Positions 1 to 9,300 of a stretch of DNA of 64,000 nucleotides are shown here, piece after piece. Within the stretch, counting starts at the first letter, position 1. Each line of letters starts with the position of its first letter. A program made the translations under genes and the position numbers. Location of the stretch: the NCBI RefSeq assembly GCF_002368335.1, contig NZ_AP018288.1, positions 3,677,044 to 3,741,043 on the forward strand, given 5' to 3'. A model generated the notes under the pieces. It saw only the letters and a program-made list of their open reading frames with translations, searched no databases and had not been told where the DNA came from. This DNA is from Nostoc sp. NIES-4103 (GTDB lineage Bacteria; Cyanobacteriota; Cyanobacteriia; Cyanobacteriales; Nostocaceae).

Positions 1-234
1 ACTACTCTACTGATTGCGGAAACAATCAAATTTATCTGAGTTTTTATCTTGTCAAGTTGGCAATTCTCAAGTCTCAGATTGCTTGAATCTGGTAATAGGT
101 GAGTTAGCACCGACATAGAACTTGCTGAGGCTTATACCTCAAATGTTTGAAGGAGTGAAGTTTGAAGTATCTCGATTATATCTTTCTTCCTTCTGCCTTC
201 TGCCCTCAGCATAGATGCCTTTCCCCAACCTAGA

Positions 235-963
235 TCACCAGTAACCTCTGATATTTGCAGAAAACAGGTCATCTTTATATTTTGTGAATAGCTCACGAAG
301 CCAAGTGATTGAAACAGATGTAACAAAAGATAACCAATCACTTCCTTGAAGTGAGTAACCACCTGGCACAGAAATTTCAAACTTATCTACAACTAAAATT
401 GGGATAGTAAGGGCTTTATACCAATCATCAAGCTGTCCTTTTCCAACTTCAAGTACTGCAACATCAGGAATAAATCGTATATTTCCTAAAAGATGTTTTA
501 GAGAGCTATAAGCATTATTCTGCACTGTTTTAAGCTCATTATGAACATTATCTGACTCAGACAAATTATGTACATACCAAAATTGGATTGTTTGAATTTG
601 TCCGCTCTGAAGAGCATTACGGAGTTGAATAGCTGCTGGCCTAATACGGTCTGGGAGATCCTTAATTTCACGGTTCAGTAACCATGCTACAGCTGTATTT
701 AAATCAGATGCTTTACTTGATGGCGCTTCTTTCTTTTCGGAGTTAAGTGAATAATATCCTTGTGCAATTACTGCCAAACTTTCATCAGGATCAACATAAA
801 TAAGATCGCATTTTTTATCATCGCTACCGTCTGTTAAAGAGTCAATTGCAACAGTATGTATATCTTCAATCCCAAAACGAAGCTCTAACGCAAAAAGTAA
901 GAGGGCATTGCTTCCATACTGCTTGAGATCATCTCGGTTACTAAAAACAGTATTATAATCCAT
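235..963 (-). pseudogene. Truncated AIPR-type (abortive phage infection) protein, N-terminal part
   Basis: The 242-residue product resembles the N-terminal third to half of AIPR-family proteins, which are usually well over 500 residues and are associated with abortive phage infection. Visible cues are the early acidic/nuclease-like segment CDLIYVDPDESLAVIAQGYY (about residues 53-72) and the end LFSANIRGY, the point where full-length members continue with a conserved Leu-Gly and a long C-terminal domain. Here the frame hits TGA immediately after GYW, and the DNA beyond looks like non-coding spacer with AGAAGG-type short repeats. It starts at an ATG just before an AT-rich leader. I infer a C-terminally deleted, probably non-functional defence gene; the family call is from motif memory and is moderately sure. 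Confidence 0.55.
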
Positions 964-1038
964 TTAAAAATAAGTTTTATTTAACAAAGTTTTATTTTAG
1001 TAGACTTTTCTACGAATCCGCTTTTTAATTTGTGGCAG

Positions 1039-1614
1039 TTAGCGATGTGCTTCGGGTGAGTCAATTTTGTTCAGGTTTTCAGGTTTCACGGTGAGGGTAG
1101 TATCATGAACATCAACTTCTATACTAAAGTCGTTGAGCGCTACAGCGATCGCCCAACAGTTATTATATTTGCGCTCAGTCCCTTCTAGTTTGCAGATTGT
1201 GAACACATCACCTACTTGGCAGAAATCACAAGCGGAAAATAAAGGCTTGTCTTTAAGTTGCTCCACTATCTCCTTTACAATACGACCACTGGGAACTTTA
1301 CCGCCAGCCTTCTCTACTGCTCGCTGCCATGCCTGCTGCTGTTGCTGGGGTTCTAGGTTTGCCAGAGGTCGCACTTGTCCTTCACTGGAGGGAAGAATTT
1401 GCGATCCATTTGTTGTCAAATCATCAATCTCAGAATTTTGACAACAATTTGTTGTCAAATTTTCGTACACCTGGGCTGCTGCGATTAAATAATTTGATTT
1501 CTGGCGACTATGACCAAAGCGATGGCTTCGCCAACGCCAAGGGCGAACGCGGCAATACTCCTCAAAGGTTTTGTGAGTAGAGCAGTAGAGCCTGCTTTGG
1601 CGCAATTCTGCCAA
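1039..1614 (-). pseudogene. Decayed cyanobacterial hypothetical protein with repeat insertion
   Basis: The product matches the pattern of a common cyanobacterial family of unknown function: a FFEAGKALAELR...STHKTFEEYC-like start, a HSRQKSNYLIAAAQVYENL helix, a RPLANLEPQQQQQAWQRAVE segment and a short C-terminal beta domain. Two lesions are visible. The coding frame continues upstream of the TTG at 1614 with family-like sequence, but a TAG interrupts it at about 1684-1686, so the natural N-terminus is lost. A GC-rich dispersed repeat (1519-1552) lies in frame inside the gene and adds about ten residues rich in Arg and Trp between the EEYC and FGHSRQ segments. Possibly still translated from an internal start; more likely a pseudogene. 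The family is often found near plasmid or phage DNA; function unknown. Confidence 0.5.
1519..1552. repeat. Nostoc-type short dispersed repeat inside a coding frame
   Basis: A GC-rich block containing GATGGCTTCGCCAACGCC and CAAGGGCGAACGCGG stands out from the surrounding AT-richer DNA and resembles the short dispersed repeats scattered in Nostoc/Anabaena genomes. It interrupts the decayed hypothetical gene without shifting the frame. Confidence 0.55.
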
Positions 1615-1990
1615 TGCTTTTCCTGCCTCAAAAAAGGCAAGTTCTACTTTTAGAACGAAAAGTAGGCGATCGCTTTGTTCTTCCTAAGTTAACTCAAGGA
1701 CTTCAACAGCAGCTACCTCAACAGTCACTAAATCCTGATTGTCCTGGGGATAAATATCTGAACTGTTTGGGAATTAATCAATCTAGCGATTATTTCTGCT
1801 CTGGTTAATCTCATTAAACGAATAGTCAAGGATAGGAGTATTTATAGATATTCTTCATTTAAACTTCAGATAAATATTTCAGCAAATTTACTATGATATT
1901 TTTGTATCTATCAGTAGTTTCATACTAGCTTACTGTACAATACAAGATAATAAAAACTAAGCTACCAATAATATTTTTTAAATAGAGAAT

Positions 1991-2782
1991 ATGAAAAACA
2001 TAATAAAAGTTGCCAATCTTCTAACTTGGGGTGGCTTAATAATTTCTAGTCCAGCACAAGCAGCGGATTTGGATTTTAATAATGGTACTTCTCCTTGGAG
2101 TGCATTTGGGGATGTATACGTTGCCAAACCTAAAGAGGTGCTTTTGTCAACTGATGCCATCCTAGATGATGATATTCAGTTGGGTGCAATCAGTGGACAA
2201 TTTAATTTTTCTGGTCAGCCTGCTGGTGAGGTAGGGTTTGTTAGTCCAAACTTGGCTGAGTTTTTGGGGATAGATGCCAGTTTATTAGATATAAATGGGT
2301 TTGCTTATGAAGGATCTGCTATCAAGCGGACGATTGATGTAAAAGCAGGTGATTCTTTGATTTTTCAAAGAAATTTTTTAACTAATGAAAATTCTGCTTT
2401 AGTCAGTGGAAGTTTTCGCGGCTCATTGAATGATTATAGTTTTTTCTTGGTAAATGACGAAATTAAAAAACTAGCAGATATTAATGATGCAACACAATCC
2501 TTATCTAATTTTATCGTAGCGTTTGATAAGGAAACTGAAATCCAAACTTTCAAACACACTTTTAATCAAGCTGGAACATATACAATAGGTTTTGGTGTGG
2601 TTGATATAGATGATTTCACTGTTTCATCTGCTCTTTCTATTCAGAATGTGACTTTCAAGAGTAGTTCAACTGGTGAAACTATACCTGAACCTACAACTAT
2701 ATTGGGAGCTTTTGTGTCTATGGGGTTTGGTGTTTTATCCAGGAAAAATCAGGGGATGAAAACAAATAAAAATCAAGTCTGA
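1991..2782 (+). CDS. PEP-CTERM sorting-domain exported protein
   Basis: A 263-residue secreted protein. Residues 1-24 form a signal peptide (basic start, hydrophobic core, SPAQAA cleavage region). The C-terminal end holds a PEP-CTERM signal: the motif IPEPTTILG at about residues 230-238, a hydrophobic stretch and a basic end RKNQGMKTNK, the arrangement recognised by exosortase-type sorting. Between these is a beta-rich body with no recognisable enzymatic motif. Family members are surface or extracellular matrix proteins; the function of this one is unknown. The ATG follows an AT-rich leader, and the gene stands alone with an inverted repeat at its stop codon. Confidence 0.85.
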   Translation: MKNIIKVANLLTWGGLIISSPAQAADLDFNNGTSPWSAFGDVYVAKPKEVLLSTDAILDDDIQLGAISGQFNFSGQPAGEVGFVSPNLAEFLGIDASLLDINGFAYEGSAIKRTIDVKAGDSLIFQRNFLTNENSALVSGSFRGSLNDYSFFLVNDEIKKLADINDATQSLSNFIVAFDKETEIQTFKHTFNQAGTYTIGFGVVDIDDFTVSSALSIQNVTFKSSSTGETIPEPTTILGAFVSMGFGVLSRKNQGMKTNKNQV

Positions 2783-2831
2783 TAACCTCTTGCTATCTTT
2801 GGCGATAGTTTCCGAACGACTGGAGGTTATC
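2781..2831 (+). terminator. Nested inverted repeat at the end of the PEP-CTERM gene
   Basis: GATAACCTC (2781-2789) pairs exactly with GAGGTTATC (2823-2831), and inside it CTATC pairs with GATAG around TTTGGC. The structure overlaps the stop codon. There is no T-run directly after it, so it may be a factor-dependent terminator, an mRNA-end stabiliser or a repeat element rather than a classic intrinsic terminator. Confidence 0.4.
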
Positions 2832-2920
2832 GCCTGATATTATTAAATAAGTGAAGGGTGATGCCTGTAAAAAATAGCGATTTATACAATTATCTCACCA
2901 ACCTACTTAATTTACCGATT

Positions 2921-3166
2921 TTAAGGAATTGACCAATCCACAATTTTTAAATTAGGAACTTTCTGAAAATCTTTAAAGTTGCGCGTCACAACTGTAGCAT
3001 TTAAGGAAAGTGCAATGGCTGCAATTCTTAAATCTTGTGTATCAACACGAATTTTTTGTTTTAATAATTCGTTATACGTATCAAATGCTGCTTCATTAAA
3101 ATCTAGAATGTTAGCTTGACTTAACAGATTAAATGTTTCTTTTAATAAAGCATAAGCTGTAACTAA
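2921..3166 (-). pseudogene. VapC-like PIN-domain toxin remnant (C-terminal half)
   Basis: Reading the minus strand gives a PIN-domain C-terminal half: LVTAYALLKETFNLLSQAN, then KQKIRVDTQDLRIAAIAL, NATVVTRNFKDF and a final KIVDWSIP. The DLRIAAIA and VTRNxxDF motifs carry the later acidic residues of the PIN nuclease active site. Upstream, the frame has a TAA directly before LVTAY. Weakly family-like residues (NRAKSKQ) precede that stop, then a palindrome, and no N-terminal PIN half. It is therefore a broken type II toxin gene. No antitoxin gene is visible upstream, which fits decay of the pair. Confidence 0.6.
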
Positions 3167-3202
3167 TTATTGTTTTGATTTGGCGCGGTTAATTACATTT
3201 AT

Positions 3203-3223
3203 GGGTGAGTGATCGCGTCACCC
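3203..3223. repeat. Short palindromic repeat next to the vapC remnant
   Basis: GGGTGAGTGATCGCGTCACCC is a near-perfect palindrome able to form a short hairpin. It lies where the N-terminal half of the PIN gene should continue, so it may mark the break point. Confidence 0.45.
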
Positions 3224-3366
3224 ACCTATAATATTCAAGGGAAAGGTGCGTTACTGTAAACAATGAATTTTGTTTTTTATCATAGATTACCCCCAGCTAA
3301 TGCACTCTATAAGATAGGGGATTACAGTAGTAGTGTATCTCATCCAGTGGCACACCGCTATAGATA

Positions 3367-6300
3367 TTACATTAAACCAATTTTTGATTTAATATACTGT
3401 ATTCCAAGAAAAGCTCCAGTTTTAAATCCATTTTTAATTGCTTTTCCTAAAGGCTTTGGTGCAACTTTAGCTACTAATTCGACTGCTTTTTGAATTCTTT
3501 TTAGTTCTTTCTGAGTTTCACTCAAAGCGATTTCAAAAAAATCATTCGATCTACTACTAGCGTCACTAGCACCAGCTAAAACATTTGCTATAAATAATAA
3601 ATTGGCAGAACCAAATGCTTGGAATCCAGTTATGGTAAAGAAAGCAGCTTGATTTGCAGGAGATGTTAGTAACTTAGTATAAGAAAGCAACGCTACTTCG
3701 CCACTTGGATCGATCGCATTAACTGAATTCCCTTCCACGTAGAGATAATCATTCAAGCTTAACGGACGGTCATTAAACCCAGCAAAACTATCTCTGCTAA
3801 CAAACCGTCCCGTTGCAGGATCATAATACCTAGCTCGTAAATAATACCCATCTACCGCCTCATCAAACTGCTCACCTGCAAACAGATAATTATTATTCGC
3901 ATCACCCACTTTACGGGTTAAATTACCATAAGCATCATAATCATATTCAACCAATATCGCCCCATTGTTATTAGTTAATAGACGGGTACTACCTAAACCA
4001 TCTACTTGATAATAAGTGCGTTCATTACCATTATCTTGAGAAATCAAATCCCAACCATGAGTATAGGTAGTATTGACATTACCATTAGCTTGATACTCTT
4101 CTATTACCTGGGCATATTCCTGTTGATTTGAATCAATTAAAAATCTAGTTTCTTCCCCATCAACATTAATCGCTACTCGAATTCCATTATGATCGTATTC
4201 AAACTCAATCCGTCCTGTCTCACCATTTTCTGTTACTTCAACAGCAACTAATTCACCCTTGGCATTCCATTCATATTCTGCCAAGGTTTCCCCATTTTCC
4301 AACTTAGCTGTGAGATTACCTATAGCATCATATTGATATTGAGTAACTTTACCGCCCAGAATTTCCTCTAGCAGTCGGTCATTGGCATCATAAGTATAGG
4401 TAGTTGTTCCTTCTACTAAGTCAATGCGTTGTAAACGGTTGCCCACTGGGTCAAATTTGTATTCAACCGTTTTATTTCCAGCTAAGATATCTGTAATTTT
4501 CTCTTGGGTGAGACGGTAAAGGTCATCATAATTGTATTCAACAATACGCCCATCATTTTCCTCAACTTTGATTCGATTACCAATTGCATCGAGGGTATAA
4601 GCATAACTGGAAATAATGCCTGTTGAATTACGATTTTCTACATAAGTCAGGCGGTTTAAAAGGTCATATTGTAAATTTTCCGTCACTCCATTGGGGAATT
4701 CTGTCTTAATTAATTTGCCTACTGCATCGTAAGTGTAACGGGTAATGCCACTATCAGGATCAATAACTGTATCAATGCGGTTTAGTGCATCATAGGTGTA
4801 TGTGGTTCTCCCTGAAGGTACGGCGAGGGTGAGAATATTGCCAGCTAAATCATAGGTGTAGCTAATTGTGCGTCCATCTGGTTCAGTGCGGAACAACAGG
4901 CGATCGCGTTCATCATACCCATAATTTGTCACCCCTCGATTATCGGTGACAGTGGCTAGTTCTCCTGTGAGGGTATAGGTAAAGGTTTCTGTAGGTGTAC
5001 CATCAGAGAAGGATTTCGTAATCAGGCGATCGCGGACATCATAATTATAGGTAGTAACATCACCGTTAAAGTCGGTTATTGTCACCAGATTGCCTACCTT
5101 ATCGTAGTTCATCTCACTGCGCTGTCCCAAGGGCAGAATCATGGCAGTGCGGCGGCGTAAGCTATCGTATGCAAACTTGGTAATGTGGCTATTTGCGTCT
5201 TTTTGTTCAATGAGATTACCTACAGCATCATATTTATACTCAGTACGTTGATTGAGAGCGTCAATGACCGTCGTGAGTCGTCCTAATTGGTCATACTCAT
5301 AATTAGTAGTATTTCCAGCCAAGTCAGTTTCCGCGATGATGCGTCCCAGTGCATCGTAAGTAGTCGTCATCACCGTATTATTGGCGTAAGTAGTGCTAGT
5401 AATACGGTCTAAAGCATCATAGCTATAATTGGTTGTGCGTCCTAAAGCATCGGTTATGGAAATTTGTCGCCCATCGGCATCATAGCTGTAGAGTGTGATT
5501 TCATTGATAGCATTGTTGCTAGTAATCAATCTTCCAGCTTTATCATAGGCAAACTCAGTACGGTTGCCCAATTCGTCAGTTTCAGCAATAATTCGCCCAG
5601 ATTTGTCGTATTCTGTCCTCATTCTGGGATTATCGCTTAAATCCTCTGGGGTGGTATCAGGATAGATAATCTCGATTTGTCGCCCTAATGCGTCATAAAT
5701 ATAGTGAGTTTTACGCCCTAATTCATCAATATTAATAATTAAACGGTCTAGGGCATCGTATTCATCCTTAATTCTCGGATTATCACTTAAATCATTGGGA
5801 GTCTCATCGGGGAAGATGGTTTCTATCAGTAATCCGCGCTCATTGTAACGGTATTCAGTTCGTCTTCCTAATGCGTCGATTTCAGCGATTTTCTCACCAG
5901 CAGCGTTATATTCTGTACGAGTAATCCCCCTTGTACCGCAACCACAAGCGTTTCCTTCGGGATCTGTTTGTTCAATTAAGCGTCCTTGGGCATCATAAAC
6001 ATAGTTAGTAATTGCCCCTAATGCGTCAGTAACACTAGTTACTTGTCCATTGCGATCATAAGTAAAACTGGTTTTCGCTCCTGTGGGATCTACTAATTCG
6101 GTGAGATTGCCATAAACATCGTATCTCAAAGTACTGGTTTGACCGTTAGCATCAATAACTTCCGTTAACAGCCCGTTTTGATCATATTTGTAGCTGATAA
6201 CGTTGCCTAGCGGGTCTTTGCGACTGCTCAGATTGCTGTTAGCGTCGTAGGTATAGGTGGTAACGTTGCCTAGTGCATCAGTTTTGGTCAGGATGTCATT

Positions 6301-9300
6301 ACGAGCGTTGTAAGTATAGCGTTTGGTATTTCCTTCCCCATCGGTTTCGGTCAGTACATTACCGCGACTGTCGTAGGTATAAGACTTACTGTTACCTTCA
6401 GGGTCAGTTTCACTCAACAGGTTGTTATTGTTGTCAAAGGTGCGTTGAGTAATCCCGCCTAATGCGTCAAATTCTTGAACAACATTACCTCGTGCATCAA
6501 AGACGCGAGTTAAATTATTGCCTAATGGGTCTTTAATAGTTTGGGAAGATGCACCACCACTATAACTGAGATCCAAAGCATTACCTTCAGCATCAATTAG
6601 CCGAATTATTCGCCCTTGTTCATCATATTCAGTTCTTGTTCCCTTACGTCCCAATGGGTCGATAATCTCAGTTAAGTAACTTGGGAGTTGGGTATCGTAG
6701 ACAAACTGAGTTGTATCGCTGTTGCGATCGCTCACACTAACCAAGTTACCCTGAGCATCATAACTGTAAGCGATCGCAATACCCGCCGGATCGATAATCT
6801 CTGTAATCCGTCCTTGGGCATCTCGCTCAAAGGTGATAGATTGACCAGTGGAACTGAAAATACCTGCATCAGTATAAGTTAGCTTATTACCATTCCGGTC
6901 AGTAATATCTAAAAGCCCTTGATACTGGTCATAGCGGTAGGTAGTTCCATCTTTGGTAATGAGACGATACTGTGAGGGGTTGTAGGTAAAGCCAAACAGA
7001 TATAGTCCCACAGAACCATCACTACGAACACTCAAAGGTGTGTAGTCTACCTCCAACCTGTCATAAACACCAGCATCTGGTGTAAATGTGGGTTTGTAAC
7101 GCACACCCAGTAATCCGGCTAAGTCAGGGACAGGATCGAAGGTAAAACCTACTCGGCGACCATCTGGGGTAGTTAAAGTAACGCGAGTACCAACTGTAAA
7201 AGAGTTACCACCGAAGAAATCATCACGACTTAAATCTACGCCTGTGGGTGCAGCCTCCTGAATTTGAGCATCTTGTAAGCCTAAACTCCAGCCATAACCA
7301 AAGTCACCAGCAAATTTTGCATCCTGACTATCGTAACGGCGTTGAATTTCAATGGGGATTCCTGTTAACGGAATAGATAAATCGGTAAATTCTAAAGCGA
7401 AACGTCCTGGTTTATTTTGGGTGTTGATGCCTAGCACCACGCCCTGAACGTTGATGTTGCCGCTATAATCCTGAGTATAAACCCTGATGTAATAGCTGTC
7501 GTTGCGATACAAATTGGGGTCTATCTGAGCCAATACACCATTATCAACATTAACCCTACCTTCAGCGATGGTGATGTAATCCGGGTCATTGGCTGCGGGA
7601 TTACTCAGGTTAATCAAGCTAACAGGTGCAAGTTCAACCCGGTAAAATTCCAAATCTGGATCGTTAATTGTTCCGACAATATCAGTAAGTTCTGTAATCA
7701 CTGGATTGAGGGGGTCAAATCCACTTAAGTCAAGTTCCGTGATTGGTGCTTCTGTATCATTGGGGTTAATTACTCGTACAGTGATAGTTTCTGTATCCGT
7801 ATTACCTGCAAAATCAGTAGCTGTTGCTACTACTTCAAATACCCCAGTTGTGTTGAGGGTAACAGAAGTATTATTAATAAAGCCATTAGCTATGGTATCA
7901 GGGGTAAGAACCAGGGAATCACCGTTCAAGGAAAGGTCTAAATCAGCCAAGCCAACATTATCAAAACCCTGGACTTGTAGGTTTAGTGTTTCTCCCAGTT
8001 TAAATACCGTACTGTTGAAGCCGAGATTGATTTGAGGAGCTTCGGTGTCTTCAGCTAAGTCTCTAACTACTTCTATTCTATAAATCTGAGTATCAGCTCC
8101 ACCTCTTCCATCGCTGACTGCAATTTCCAGCGTAAATTCTCCGATTTCTGTGGGAATCCAGGTAATTTCCCCAAACTCGTCAATTTCCATCCCATCAGGG
8201 AAATTGATTAAGCTATAGGTAAGAGAGTCTGCATTAGGATCTGTTACTTCTATCTGATATTCGTAAGTTTCTCCTAGTGCAATACTGATTGTTGGGGTAG
8301 AAGTAATAACAGGCGGTTGGTTATCAGAACTTTCAACGATACTTAGAGTATAGTTCTGGATTGCTTCGCCACCTTTACCGTCACTGACAAAAATTTCAAC
8401 TGTTTCTTCATTCTCAGTTTCTAATACCAATCGCTGAATTCCCGCATTACCGCTAAAGGCGAAAAGATATTCGGCTGCTTCTGTTGTGTTATTGGGGTTA
8501 GCACTCAAAAGAGCAAGCCCGATAGAGAAGAAATCTCCGCTAGCTGCATTAATAGCTGCGATCGCTGCTGCATTGAGTTCAAATTCTAGGATTTCGTTGG
8601 TATTTCCCCCTGTTGCTACATCGAAAGTACCATAACTTCTGCCAGTACCTAAGTCCTCATAAATTGCTGGTGATACATAAGAACTAGTATAAAGTGTATT
8701 CGCATCGGTCGTAACTTCAAATAACTCCAAAGTTTCTATTGGATCTCCACTGGTACGATTCTTTTGCAATTGCAACTTAGCAGAAGTAACTTGGCTACTC
8801 AAAGAACTCAGATTGAAGCTAACAGCACTGCGGAATAAAGGCCCTACTGGTAGGTTAGAAAAAGTCCTAAATCCCTCACCTACAGCATAGTCACCGTTTG
8901 TATTGCCAAAATTAATGCCTTGATTGTCATCAGTAAAACTTGCTTGATTATCTATGCCTGGTCTGATTTGACTATCAGAGGTGTCAAAATTGGACGTAAT
9001 AGCTGTTATTGTTGGTGTATAAGATATGCGACCTGTTTGAGGATCGATAACCATTCCCTCTGGAGCTTGATTAAGGCTAAAATTAAGCGGATCTCCATCA
9101 GGATCGTTCGCCCGTACAAGATATTCATAAGGTTGACCCACAACTGCTTCTATAATGGGCGTTGAAGTAATAATTGGGTCTTGATTAATGGCAATTTGAA
9201 CATTACCAAAGTCAATATTTTCGGCAATTTCTCCTGCTTCCAACTCCACAGTATGGAAATCAGGACTAGCAATATTCCTCAGAGGAAATGTTTGTTCAAA

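Noticed and set aside
3700..7000. Tandem-repeat-like DNA as a possible CRISPR array
   Set aside because: The periodicity is degenerate, codon-phased and encodes YD repeats; no identical repeats with spacers anywhere in the window.
7706..8035. Plus-strand 109-codon frame inside the giant minus-strand gene
   Set aside because: It is antisense to well-defined Ig-like repeats, has no family pattern, and its composition follows the minus-strand repeats.
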